Position numbers and translations under genes: made by a program. The notes under the pieces are model-generated. The model worked only from the letters and a program-made list of their open reading frames with translations. It was not told the origin of the DNA and did no database searches. Positions 32,958 through 43,670 of a stretch of 64,000 bases of DNA are shown piece after piece (within the stretch, counting starts at the first letter, position 1; every line of letters begins with the position of its first letter). Origin of the DNA: Prinia subflava (lineage: Eukaryota > Chordata > Aves > Passeriformes > Cisticolidae). Location: assembly GCF_021018805.1 (NCBI RefSeq), contig NC_086283.1:22657662-22721661 (forward strand), read 5' to 3'.

Positions 32958-34377
32958 TGTGTGGCTCCCAGACAACCCCTCAGCCCCTGGCCCCTGTGTC
33001 AGTGTGGGACACCCAGGGAGCCACCCCAGAGCCCTGGGCAGCACCACTGGATTCCCAGGCACCAGGCAAAAGCAACCCACTTGTGAGATGTACCTGGGGG
33101 TCCACGGGAAGCATCTTCCCAGACCCAAAATATGTTAATGAAATATTTCAGTTTCGATGAACTGGCATTTTCTTTCTAAGCAAATTTCCCTCAGCTTTAG
33201 CTGGAGGAGCCCAGCGCTGGGAGCAAGTCCAGATCCCACAGCCCTCCCTTCCCCTCACTGCTCCAACCACCAGCAGGGCTTGGCTGAGCCAGGTCCTGCA
33301 TCCATGGCTGTCACTTGCACCCCTGGCCGGGCTGGGATGTGTGACCAACAGATTGGAACCTGTGCTGGAGTCAAGCTTTGGACAAAAGCCTCTGCCTGCT
33401 CCCAGAATTAACCCAAATAATTTGCTTTCCCGAGACCTTCAAACTGGGATATTCTAATAGCACTTCCAAGGGAGAATTTCACACTCAGCAAAGGTACCAG
33501 TAAGACAAATCACCACTTACTCCTTCCAGGAATTCCTTTTCTGTAGGATATTCCCTTGTTTTCTGAGCAGCACGGAGAGCTGTGCTTGTCCTGTGGGGCT
33601 GTGGCACAGGATGGCCATCAGCCCAAAGAACCTGATCCCAAACCCAACATCAACCTGACCAATGGGGTGAAACTCATCCCCCTCCCCGGAGCCCTGGCAA
33701 AGCAGCACAACAAGGGCGGAAAACTGAGGAGGCTTCTTCAGAAAGCTGTTTCCATTTTCTGGAGCATTGTTCCGTGGGTATGAAGTGGAGCTATTTCCCT
33801 GGGGTTTATCCCAGTTGAAACTCAGGAACAGCAGATTTTACCATAATGGGATGTGCCTGCAGACCCTCCTGGCACAGAGAAGCCCCAGCCCAGGAAATCT
33901 GGGATTTCCTAAAGGGAATGAATTGTCCTTGTCCCAGACAGTCCCTAATTTGCTTTGGGAATCTAGCCCAGGGGACACTGGGCTCTGAGGGCTCCTCAAC
34001 TTGCAAAGGTTTATTTTAAGGAAAGATTTAAAGAACACCAAAATTATTCAGCGTTTTCTGGCTGGGTATGACCCAGCCCCGGTCCCGGTCGGCACATCCT
34101 CTCCTGATTTTCCAAAGCCTTGTGCCTCCATGGGTGACTCTGTCTACAGATCCTTGAAAATGTCACAGTTCTGGCATCTCTCATTTGCTTCTTTTCCTTC
34201 TTTCAGCTGCTTGCCAGTGAGGAGGAGGGAAAACCCCTCAGGTTGCCCCTGAACACCCCTCCTTGATGTCTCCGTCCTCCCATTAGCTGGGTCCCCTCCA
34301 CGAAGCCACTGGGAGCAGGGTCACCTTTGGCTCCCTTTCATCCCCTCTGTGACATTCAGGCTCTGCCATGAGGAGTA

Positions 34378-34409
34378 GGAAGGATTTCCATTTGGAAGGA
34401 TTTCCATTC
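34378..34409. repeat. 16-bp perfect-core tandem duplication
   Basis: GGAAGGATTTCCATTT (34378-34393) is followed at once by GGAAGGATTTCCATTC (34394-34409). GGAAATCC-type words inside resemble NF-kB or ETS sites, but no function is claimed. Confidence 0.85.
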
Positions 34410-35442
34410 TGAAAGATGCCGCTGAGACCCTGGGGGCCTGCCATTAAAAAGAAGAGGAATGAGACGAGGAGAAAAAGGCAAGCCCAGCCTTCCTGGCTCT
34501 TTCTTTTCCCTTTTTCCCTCCAGTCAGAAGTCCCTAATTGGTCTGAACTCTGTGGGTGTCATGGAGAGCCCTCCCGGACCACCGACCCCACACAAGACCC
34601 CAGCTCATCAGCTGTGGAAGGAGACGCTGGAGCTGCTCCTCTTCCCTCCCTGCTCCCACCAGAAACACTGATTCCTGCAAAGCTGTGACAGAAAAATGTG
34701 GAATAAATAATTGCAAAGATCTGAAAAATGTTATTTTTTTGTGGTGGGAAATACATTTGGGGGAAGGATGAAAAATAAATAAGAGGGAAAGGTTTTGAAC
34801 TGATGAAGAAAACAGGGTCTCGTCAGAGCATCCCAGAGAGATCCCATTTGCCATTAATGGGGAAAGCAAATTGGAGGCTAATTGCTGGATTTGGAGAGGG
34901 GGTTTGCGACATTGGAAACAGGATCTGGGTTATGATTCCTGTGTTCTGGGCACCAGTGAGCACTGGAGGGAAGCTGCTTTAGCTATCAGGTGTCTGGGGT
35001 TGGGAGCGATGGGGATTTCGGGATGCGGCATCGCCCCGACAGCAGTGGGTGGGACGAGGCAACTCCTCCTTCCTCCTCTGGAGACTATCCCACGATGGCA
35101 GCTGTGACCCTACCCCATGCAAGGCTGGAGCATCAATGGTCCTGCAGCTTCACCTGGCACCTCCAGCTCCTCATTCCAGCTCTCCCAGCACTGCTCCCTG
35201 CTCTTTCTGGGGCGATGGGATGCTCACATACTCGTCTCATCCAAAGCTGCCCAAAATTCACCACTGGAGATGCTCCGGCCTGGTAGGAGTGCCAGTGGTG
35301 GAATTACCTTCCCTACCATCGCGTTGTGGGAGGCATCTCCTTGGGAATGGCGATGGAGAGGAGAGGGGACAGGGACACGGGGCTAAGGGAGCAGCACTGT
35401 TCGAAGAGGGGGTGCAGCGGCTCTTTCCTGCTCTTCCTGCTT

Positions 35443-35520
35443 GAAGGCAGAGAGAGAAATAAAGGACAGAGGGAAGAAAATAAAAGAAGATGAAGGACAG
35501 AAAGGGAAGAAGATAGGGCA
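35443..35520 (+). repeat. Purine-rich (GA) low-complexity tract
   Basis: Almost only A and G for about 75 bases (GAGAGAGAAATAAAGGACAG, GGGAAGAAAATAAAAGAAG and so on). Simple low complexity. Confidence 0.8.
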
Positions 35521-36229
35521 GGTGTTTTCCACTTGAACGTTGGCTGGCCAGAGTTATTTCTGGGAGGCTCTGGGGTGTCTCAAAGAGAAACAGCCCATGA
35601 CATGCAGCCCCTGGTATCCGGTGGCTCTTGGGGGCTGTTGTTTGAGTGCAGAGGGTCCTCAGGTCTTGGTGGGGTCGGATCATCATGATGGGGAAAGAAT
35701 TCCAGAGGCTGCATTTATTCACTGCCCAAACCAGAACACCCCATGTGTTCCAGCTGGGAAAGTGATGAGCAAATTCCAAGGCTCCTGAAAGCCAGCCCCA
35801 GCTGAGCATGGCTCAGGAGGTGTTCTGAGGGTTCCCCCCGACAGCCCACCCAGATTTCATTCCCAACAAGCAATTTCCACCCCCAATCCAGTCACCAGGA
35901 GCACTGGGATGAGCCACACAGGATGCTGGAGCTGAACAACCCCACAGGCAGCCAGGAAAAGGAGCAGTGTCACCCTTGGAGGCTGGTACCTTGCTGTGTT
36001 TCATAGTAACGAGGAAATATTTTATGGATCAAAAAAAAAAATTTTGGCAAGATCTTTCTCAGGCACTTGTAAGTGCTTATCACGGCATGGGAGCCTGGGT
36101 GCTCCAGGCCCTTGGACTCAGATGCTCTTTGTTCTTGTACAACCTGATGTAGGTGCTGCTGCAGAGAGAAAAATAAACACCAAAATCGGAATAAACACCC
36201 CGTTGTCTGCTGCCCCCACCAACTGTGTC

Positions 36230-36480
36230 TGTTCCTAAAATAATTGCGTCGGTGGTAAACGCTGACTAATTAATGTGCACATATTTAGAAGAGGATTAGC
36301 ATCAATAATAATCAATGCAGATCTATTATGGCTAATTACGGATGTGGATCTATTGCATAGCTCCTAATCTTCTATAAATATGGTTTTTATAGTAACTTTG
36401 TTAGCAGGTATCTAAAGCAATGCAAAGAATTTGCAATACAAGTTAGAGCCTGGCTCTGTTCCAGCTCAGGTAATTACACC
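36230..36480. promoter_or_regulatory. Candidate conserved noncoding element, strongest AT-rich homeodomain cluster
   Basis: Contains AAATAATTGCGTC, TAATTAAT at 36267-36274, GGATTAGCATC, AATAATAATCAATGC, GGCTAATTACGG (TAATTA at 36333-36338), GCTCCTAATCTTC, CTATAAATATGG, AAGCAATGCAAAG and ATTTGCAATAC. At least six TAAT cores plus OTX-like GGATTA and C/EBP- or POU-like words occur within 250 bp. Two related words, GATCTATTATGG and GATCTATTGCATAG, flank the central TAATTA. The flanks are ordinary GC-rich DNA. No exon, repeat or ORF explains it. Confidence 0.5.
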
Positions 36481-37894
36481 CTGGCTCGGTCTATCCCTGT
36501 GCAGCTCCCCTTGGGAATATATTTAACTTCTTACCCAGAAATGTCTCATGTCACTGAGGGCCGCGTGCTGTGTGACACCACAAAGGATACAGAGCACGGG
36601 GGTGGGGGGGAATCCGGGATCTCTCCGGGTGAACCTCAGAACACGCTGGGTATGTTTAGTCCATCAGAACTTGGGATTAGGTTGTAATTAGTCCCTACAG
36701 GATATCAGGAACAGCTCTTTATGGCTCTTTAGTCTGGGGAAAGAGGCTGTTAAATAACAAGGAGGATCTGAGAGCTTTTTGGATGAAACCCTTCTGTCTG
36801 TTTGTCTGGGCTCATCACAGCTCCACAGCCACCGCTCTCCTTGGGGACCGATCCTCAAATCCTGCTGGTGCTGCAGCTCATGTGAGGCTGATCCATCTCA
36901 ACACCCCAGCAGGGTTTGGTGCACATGGATCCCAAGAAGCCCCCAGGTCCGGAGTATGCTTGGCTGCCCAGCCATGGAGCTGCAGGACGGAGCAATGGGA
37001 GCTCTGCAGAGCCCGGCGGGATGCGGGATCTGGGCTGGAAGTGGAAGACCACGATCCAGCAGCAGGAAGCCTGAGAGCTGGGTGAGCAGTGATTCCCTCC
37101 CACCTCTGCCCAGACTGCTGAGCTGCTCCTGGAGTTTGGAAGCACCAGCCTCTGTTGGTTTTTTTTTCATTCCCTTTTATTTTTTCTCTGAGTGGTGACC
37201 TTGGGAAATGTGAGCTGGGGTGGGAGCTGTCACACTGTGAATGGGAAAGAGATGACAGCTGCACAAACCTTGGGCTGTCCAGGAGGCTCAGGAAGCAAAA
37301 AACAACATCCATGTTTCACCCCAGCACCAATTACAACGGGGTTAAGTTTGGCACTTCAGCAGTCAAAACATCTTTCCAAAGTCTCCCCAGGCTGCAATCC
37401 CCCTCCAAGAGCCATGGGAAGGAGGACTCGTAACCGAATCTGCTGCCCCAGATTACGCAGTGTCCAACTGTGTAATTGAGATTAATCACTTCTTCCCCCA
37501 TGCCCAGAAATACCTTTCATGTCTGGAACACCCTTCCCCATCCTAACCACTTGAACTTTGAGATTTGTGGGTGATGGAAATGGAGGAGGAGAGGGCAGGG
37601 TGGGATTCATCAGCCAGGCAACACTTCCTGAGTGTCCTGTGCTGGTCTGCAGGGTGAGACACCACCCAGGGACCTCGAGCAGCAGCTTCCCTGCCTCCCC
37701 GCCACCATGTGGTGCCTCATCCCCCAGAGGTCTGTGGTGTGACGCTGATCAATGATTTGATCATTGGCAAACCCAGCTCACGGGTCCTTCTCGGGTGCTG
37801 CGGTAGCACCAAGACAGGCGGCGACAGTGACCTGAAATCTGGCAGTGTTTCATTTAAACATAAACCTGGGCTCAGCAGTGCTGAGCACTCTGCA
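36481..37894. other. Unique noncoding sequence
   Basis: No gene or repeat family recognised. A T-rich patch at 37160-37190 has a CTTTTATTTTTTCTCTGAG pyrimidine run. Confidence 0.5.
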
Positions 37895-37947
37895 CTCAAT
37901 GACCATAAAGGTCTTTTCCAATCTAAACTAGTCCATGGTTCTCTGAA
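37895..37947 (+). mobile_element. CR1 3' tail remnant, plus orientation
   Basis: 'CAATGACCATAAAGGTCTTT' then 'TCCAATCTAAACTAGTCCATGG' and 'TTCTCTGA' corresponds to CR1 'GATGATCTTAAAGGTCTTTTCCAACCTAAATGATTCTATGATTC'. Diverged and short. Confidence 0.7.
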
Positions 37948-39589
37948 CTATCCCTGCTTGCTCCTACAAGGGAGACAGCACAGTTCCACCAGGCAGCTCT
38001 GGGGAGGTGAGGAACCCTCTAAGCTGCCAGGGGGGATAATTCTTCTTCCTTCAGCAGTGGGAGTGGAGCAGATGTGGGGTTTCTTGTAATTCTCCAGGAT
38101 ATAGTAATGTTTGGTAATGTGCAATAGCCTGAAGTGCTGAGGTGGTTTCCCAGCCTGGAAGAGGTGGGAATCTCCCTGCAGTCATCATAAGGAAGGTATG
38201 TGTGACCTTGCTTGTTTATTCCTTCATGGGGCTGAAAGGAAAGATGCCCACCCCAGGCAGTCTGGAATGGGGTCAGGAACATCCCAACCACATGGATGTG
38301 TCACCGCAGGGACATGGGGCACGTTCTGGGACATGGGGCTGGGAAAAGCAGCCTTGTCGGAGTGGGATGGTGAGAACAGAGGTTCTGGGACTGCTGGTCT
38401 GGTCTGGGTGATGGTGAGAGACACCCACGTTCCTGTTCCAAAACGTTCTGGGATTGCTGGGAGGCTCAGCAGCCCCTGCTGGCACAGACATGCGTGCAAG
38501 CTTTGCTTTTCCATTTTAACCTAAAGACCCAAAAAGATTAGGTTCCAGCTGACAAGTCATAAAAGCTGTCGTGTCCTGTATCACAGCAAACATCTGCCAG
38601 TGGCACGGCTCCCAGTGGGCTCAGCCCTCCAACACGAGTTCAAGGGCTTTTTGGGGGCTTGCAGGAAGAGAGTCAAGGGAGGAAGAGGAGCAGCAGTGGC
38701 CCCAAGGTCCTCTTGGCCAACCGCAGAGGAATTGCAGCTTGGGCTGGAGCTGGGGCAGACCCAGCGAGACTCTCCAAAGGTCAGCAGCATTCCAGCTGCG
38801 GGAGCTGCGGGACACCCGCTCTGGGTAACTGGAGAAGGAGCTGGATGAGCTGCTGGAAGGCACGGTTTAAGGCAGCTTGTCCCTGCCCTAGGGGAACTGC
38901 TGGTTTTTATGGGTTCTGCTCTCAAGATGGAGTAGGTTTGCACTTTATTGGAGCTCACCTGGAGCCTCAGAGCCCCTTCTTGGGGATCCTGGGCCTTAGG
39001 GCTGAGTGTGTGAGGGTTTATGGGAGCAGAGCCCCACAGACTGCAGGGTATGCGAGGGAAGGATGGGGGGAAGGAGGGGCTCAGACCTGAGCCCTTCCAC
39101 TTCCTAAAGAAACCCCGATGAAGGGAACTGACTCTCATCCCTCTGCCAGACCTTGCTGACCTCCCCGGCTGCCCTGTGTGGCCATGTCAGTGGGGCTGGA
39201 GCCCAGGAAAAGTGTCTGGGAGAGGAGGGCTGGTGACCAGTCTGCATCCCAGAGGTGGCACAGTGGCTGTGTCCTGCTCTGGTGGCACAGTGTCCCTGTC
39301 CTGCTGCCAGAGAGCACAGCTGTGGGACTGTACAGAGCATGACACAGCCCCCCAGGGCATGCCAGCCATACCAGATCCCCATGCAGTGCAGGCAGCAGCT
39401 GCCATGCAGGAAAAGCCCCGGTGCCAGCGAGGGAAAGCCAAAGCAGAGCCGTGTGCGGCAACTGAGAAGGAAATGAGTGAAGACCTGCAGGACTCACTAA
39501 TGGCCTCCACCGCGTGCCTCTGCCTCGTACGAGGCCTTCACTGTGCGAGTTTGGACACATCCCATTTCCCACAGACCCTCATTATCCTA
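37948..39589. other. Unique noncoding sequence
   Basis: No gene recognised. Includes an imperfect tandem duplication of 27 bp (39254-39280 and 39281-39307), each unit starting GGTGGCACAGTG and ending with a TGTCCTGCT-type word. Confidence 0.5.
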
Positions 39590-39725
39590 CTCGTGTTCAC
39601 CGCAGCTCTCCATAAATATTTTATGAGCATCCTCTTTGCAAGGCTTTCGTTTGGATTTGCCCTGTGAAAGCGTCTGCCTGGCAAGGAGAAGAGAGGGGAA
39701 ATGAATAACAAGAATGATCACGGAG
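39590..39725. promoter_or_regulatory. Candidate conserved noncoding element
   Basis: CTCATTATCCTACTCG, CCATAAATATTTTATGAGC (CDX/HOX-like TTTATG and a near palindrome), TTTGCAAGGC and GAATAACAAGAATGATC. It lies next to a (CT)n array. Confidence 0.33.
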
Positions 39726-39764
39726 AAGGGATGGGGGGGGTGGAGGGGATGGCAGGGAGAAGGA

Positions 39765-39766
<2 letters not shown>

Positions 39767-39792
<26 letters not shown>
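39767..39792 (+). repeat. (CT)13 microsatellite
   Basis: Thirteen uninterrupted CT units followed by TTCTCCTCG. GAGA-type element on the minus strand. The Ser/Leu run in overlapping frames comes from this repeat. Confidence 0.93.
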
Positions 39793-39797
<5 letters not shown>

Positions 39798-40157
39798 CTC
39801 GATAGCTGGGTTGTCTCATCTCTGCTCTTGTGTGATAACAGCACAGCAGCTGCGTCCCTGAGCCAGGATCCTTCGGAGCGCTGTTCTCGGGAGCGGTGCC
39901 CAGCTGCCTCTGCCACCACCCAGGGGGACAGAGCCCAGCTGTGTCGTGTCCTCCTAGGGCTGGGGAGAGGGAGATGGAGGAGAGGAAACAACCCCAGCAT
40001 GAGGAGACACGGCCACCTGCTGTGCCCTGCCTGGCTGAGGCCCTGGCACTTGGGAATGTTTTAGCACATTAAACCCTGCCCACACCAGGCAGTGGAGGCC
40101 TGGCCCAGCAGGGCACGGGAGTGTGGGGCACAGGTGTGCTCTGACAGGACACCTCCA

Positions 40158-40310
40158 ACACAGCATCCAAACCTAGCATCCACACACAGCATTCCCTGCA
40201 CACAAGATTCCATACACGGCATCCACACACAGCATTCCCTGCACACAGGATTCTGTACACGGCATCCACACACAGCATCCCCTGCACACAGGATTCCATA
40301 CACAGCATCC
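40158..40310. repeat. 43-bp minisatellite, three units plus partial
   Basis: Units at 40182-40224, 40225-40267 and 40268-40310 follow ACACACAGCATTCCCTGCAC / ACAGGATTCCATACACGGCATCC with a few substitutions. A degraded partial unit precedes them (40158-40181). Because 43 is not a multiple of three, the repeat is read in a different frame in each unit. The minus-strand frame over it (Cys/Met-rich) is therefore a repeat artefact. Confidence 0.92.
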
Positions 40311-41299
40311 CCCATTCCCCCCACCCCAGAATTCCCTGGGACCATGTGCAGATGGTGACATGCGTCACCAAGTCCATCTTGTCCCCCTGGCTCGGGCACA
40401 CTGGCCATGGCCCCGTTTGCCTTTGGGAGCCGCCCTCCTTCCCCTCCATCCCCTGGGTGCCCCAGCCCCAGCCCCAGCGTTTCTCTCCTCTGGTTTCCAA
40501 GGCAGAATCCAAGCCCATTCCAGCGCACCTCCACCCAGGAGAGCCTCCTGCCTATCCTTCTGCTTCACGAGTGAGCTGAGGCTGGCTGGGAAGCAAGAAT
40601 TCCATTTAGGGAAAAAAAAAAAAAAAAAGCAACAAACCCTGAGGTTTGGAAATTGGTTTTCATCACCATTTCGAAGAGGGAGCAAAGTGGTGATGACACC
40701 AAGGCAGGAAGGGAGCCTCTGGCACCGCTCTCCCTCTTTGTGACCGTGGCTCTACAACCCTGCATTTCTGTGGATAAAGGACCTGGGGCAGAGCTCAAAC
40801 CGCTCCTGGGCTCTCTCCAGAGAGCTCCATTTATGGACCTCATAAATCTCATCTGTCCAATGGGATAACCCTCCGGTCCCGCTGGAGGAGCTACATTGCA
40901 AATTCCTCACCAGCCAAAGCTATTCCCAGAAAGGGGATGAACTGGGCTGAGCTGGGTGAGCAAGGGGTGACAGGGGGCCGGTGCTTCCCCAGGAGCCACA
41001 GTCCCAAGCTGGGAGGGTGGACTTTGAGGGTATCTTGTGCTCCTCTGCAGTTGTAAAATGTCTCTAGTAAAGGAGGTGAGGCAATAGGGATGTTCCAGAA
41101 AAGCACCCATACCCAAGACACAGCAAATCCCACTTCTCTCCCCTGGCCCCGTAGCCCCACAGCCTCAGAGGCTTGTCAGGAGAGGTTTCCTCACTGGATT
41201 TTCCTTCAGAAGATGCCTTTTACAAGTGTGTATTTATGAATGAGGAGCTGGGCTTCCACCCTTCCCTTTGCACGATGGCAGCTCTTGCCGCTGGGGTTT
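40311..41299. other. Unique noncoding sequence with A18 run
   Basis: An A18 homopolymer lies at 40611-40628. A short AT-rich patch (CCATTTATGGACCTCATAAA, near 40826) has HOX/CDX-like words. Nothing else recognised. Confidence 0.5.
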
Positions 41300-41400
41300 T
41301 CCTGCTGAGGTACATTGCTAAATAAATAAATAAAGCAGTTAAATAATTTCCTGTCTAATTCGTAAGAGGATGAAATGAGTGACCTAATCAGCCTTTTCTG
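41300..41400. promoter_or_regulatory. Candidate noncoding element with (AAAT)n
   Basis: CTAAATAAATAAATAAAGC, AGTTAAATAATTTCC, CTGTCTAATTCG and GTGACCTAATCAGCC. Partly simple repeat, so weaker as a regulatory candidate than the other blocks. Confidence 0.25.
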
Positions 41401-42486
41401 TCTCTCGTTTCTGCCTGACTCTGACCTTACTCAGCCCAGCTTGGCAGTACAGGGAGCCCAGTGTGTGTGGTTGGGTTGCCCTCATTTTCCCTGGAGCAGA
41501 CGTGGGAAGCATCAGGCTAGTGGGCTCTGAGCTTTCCTCAGCTCATTTCAATCCCATCAACCCTTACCTGGATCTGCAGAGGCCATAAAGCTTCTCTGTG
41601 TATCCCAGTTCTCTGTGTGCAGCTGTTGGGAAGCAAGCCAGCCTGAATGTTTGTTGAGATGCTCCCATAAAGCTAAAAAAGCCTGGAATTACCCCAAACC
41701 AGGCTGGTCTCCTGTGCCCCAGTGCAGCCAATGCTGGCTCCAGGGTGTGTTGTCAGTGTCCAGCCCTGGATGGTGCAAGGAATCTCCTCCAGGATTTGTT
41801 ACTGAGGGGGAGGAGAAGCCAGGAATGCTCCTCTCAGGACTGGGCTGGGTCCCAGCATGCAGAAGCATAACCAGAACTAGGTCCTCTGTCCCTGATAAGA
41901 GGAATTCGGTGTTTCCCAAGTGGCTCTGCGGCAATCAGCCATCCCTGCTCCCTGTGCCTCCCCCAAGGAATTGCAGGGCTGCACATTTTGGAAGTTCAGC
42001 TGATCTCCCAGGGCCACAGCAAGATGGTCCCATCTCTTCCTAGAGAGGAGTTTCTCACTCCTGTGCCTCTCTCTGTTGGATTATTTGGATTATTCCCTGA
42101 AATTTATCATGTGTTTTCCTTTCCTCAATCCCACCTTCCTGACTCCACATTCCTTTACCTTTCTAAATCATTCCCCTCCCTTCTGCCTGCTGACACCTTT
42201 AAACAATCTGAAGGTCAATGGTTTGACACCTCTCCCCTGCTTTTCTGCCTCTTCCACCCCAACATGAGCAGGTTCCAGTCCACAGACGGTCCCCACGGGG
42301 TGTCCCCCACTGTAAAGCTGATTTTCCCTCCTGGTTCCACGATCCAGCTCCCAGGTGACAGCCATCAGCAAAAAAGCCTTGGGGTGAGCTGCTCAGCCAC
42401 CTGCAGAGGAAGTTTCCCTGTTGTCCAGCAGCTGTGCTGACGTGTTGGCCGTGCACAGGTGAGAACATCTGCCACCCCACCCAGAT
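41401..42486. other. Unique noncoding sequence
   Basis: No gene or repeat family recognised. Confidence 0.5.
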
Positions 42487-42560
42487 GGGCATCCTCTTCC
42501 TTTTCTTCCTTCTCTTTTTCCTCTATCTCCTCTTTCTCCTCTTTCTCCTTTTGCTCTCCA
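42487..42560 (+). repeat. Polypyrimidine low-complexity tract
   Basis: Long run of C and T (CCTCTTCCTTTTCTTCC, TCTCTTTTTCCTCTATCTCC, TCTTTCTCCTCTTTCTCC). It gives Leu/Phe/Ser-rich or Glu/Lys-rich frames that are not genes. Confidence 0.8.
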
Positions 42561-42753
42561 GCCCTCTCCATGCAGTTCCTTGGGCTCTGCTTTCCCCCTT
42601 TCCTGTCTATCTCCTCCCTCGTGCCCATGTCTCCTCCGTCCCTTGCTGTTTGGGCTGTGTTCCCAAGTCCTGGCCGAGCAGGGACAGCTCTGGTTTCCGA
42701 GAAAGTCAGGCAGGGAGGGCTCCGTGCTCCACCTCCGCTGCACCTTCCAGCCG

Positions 42754-42775
42754 CCCCCCCCCCCCCCCCCCCCCC
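42754..42775 (+). repeat. Poly-C homopolymer, 22 bases
   Basis: CCG followed by 22 uninterrupted C and then GTG. The minus strand is a G22 run able to form G-quadruplex structures. Length is uncertain because such runs are hard to sequence. Confidence 0.92.
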
Positions 42776-42784
42776 GTGAAATTT

Positions 42785-43060
42785 GTCACTCTAATCCCGT
42801 TTGGACACCTCTAACTCCTGCATCCTCCCCCTCCGCCTTCCCTCTCCGGTGCCTCGCAGTGACTCCCGCAGACGCTGCTTTATCTACATCCCATTTGTTA
42901 TTCCCATTCCTATTCATCCCGCGTTCCCGGGCTGCTTGTGCCGCGGGAGACAGGAAAACAAAGTCAGCGCTGGCCTCGGGGGACCCTGCGCTCGGAAAGG
43001 AGAGGCACACGGCAGAGGGATGCGGGGATTCGGAACAGCGCTGACGTGAGGCGCCTTCAC
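42785..43060. promoter_or_regulatory. Candidate GC/AT mixed regulatory element
   Basis: After the C22 run come CTGCTTTATCTACATCCC, ATTTGTTATTCCCATTCC, CCCGCGTTCCCGGGC, GACAGGAAAACAAAGTCAGC and GCGCTGACGTGAGG (CRE-like TGACGTGA). CpG density is raised at 42920-43050. Confidence 0.3.
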
Positions 43061-43210
43061 CCTGTCTCCACGGCCAGCTCATTTCCATGGCCATCACGGA
43101 GGGAACAGCAGTGACAGCAAGCGGATGCACAGGAGGGCGTCTGCGGACCCCCGCCAGCTGCCCTGGGCCCTGCCCCGGGTGTTGTGACACAGGCAGGCAG
43201 CCCCGGGAGC

Positions 43211-43242
43211 GGTGACACGGTGACACGGTGACACGGTGACAC
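43211..43242 (+). repeat. (GGTGACAC)4 octamer repeat
   Basis: Four perfect GGTGACAC units at 43211, 43219, 43227 and 43235. The unit contains a half-site-like TGACAC word. Confidence 0.92.
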
Positions 43243-43554
43243 GTTCCTGCCGTGGCACTGCCGAGCTGGAGAAGCTCCCTGCGGCTGCCGCTGTGCTCGG
43301 GAGACACAGCTGCTCCCAAGATGGATTTCAGAGCAGGGACCGTTCATCACCCATTAGTCCCGTATTTATTTGGGGTTGGTCTTGAGGTGTTGTTGCTTTT
43401 GACAACTCTCTCTGTGCTGGGGAGGGATGAGGGGGGATGAAAGTGCAGGGCCGGGCAGGGGGGACCATCCATCACCTCCCTGGATCCATCCCTGGATCCA
43501 TCTGTCGCCTGCACAACCCCACAGGGGGGCAAGGCTGATGAGCCAAGACTGGGG

Positions 43555-43670
43555 GGATGAAATCCCATATAATCCTGACTCAGAAGGGTCCCACGAGGAT
43601 CTCTGAGTCCAACTGTTGGCCCTGCACAGGACAGTCCAACAACCCCACCCTGTGTTCCTGCCCACACCAG
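43555..43670 (-). mobile_element. CR1 LINE fragment, minus orientation
   Basis: 'ATCCCATATAATCCTGACTC', 'AGAAGGGTCCCACGAGGATC', 'TCTGAGTCCAACTGTTGGCC', 'CTGCACAGGACAGTCCAACA' and 'CCCCACCCTGTG' are the reverse complement of the CR1 subfamily ending GGGCCAGGAGTTGGACTCGATGATCCTTGTGGG, the same type as 6955-7433. It is truncated near 'CACACCAGAGGCTGCC'. Confidence 0.85.

Larger units (their letters stand above)
32958..36229. other. Unique noncoding sequence
   Basis: No gene, RNA or interspersed repeat recognised. Contents worth noting: a purine-rich tract at 35443-35520, A-rich patches near 34685-34790, and an A10 run near 36033. A frame at 33556-33783 (+) looks slightly more protein-like than its neighbours but has no domain. 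Confidence 0.5.

Noticed and set aside
33556..33783. Small protein frame with a more balanced composition (75 codons, plus)
   Set aside because: No recognisable family, no clear splice sites or promoter; not distinguishable from chance.
40061..40534. Cys/Met-rich repeated protein on the minus strand
   Set aside because: It is the translation of the 43-bp minisatellite; the unit is not a multiple of three, so each unit is read in another frame.
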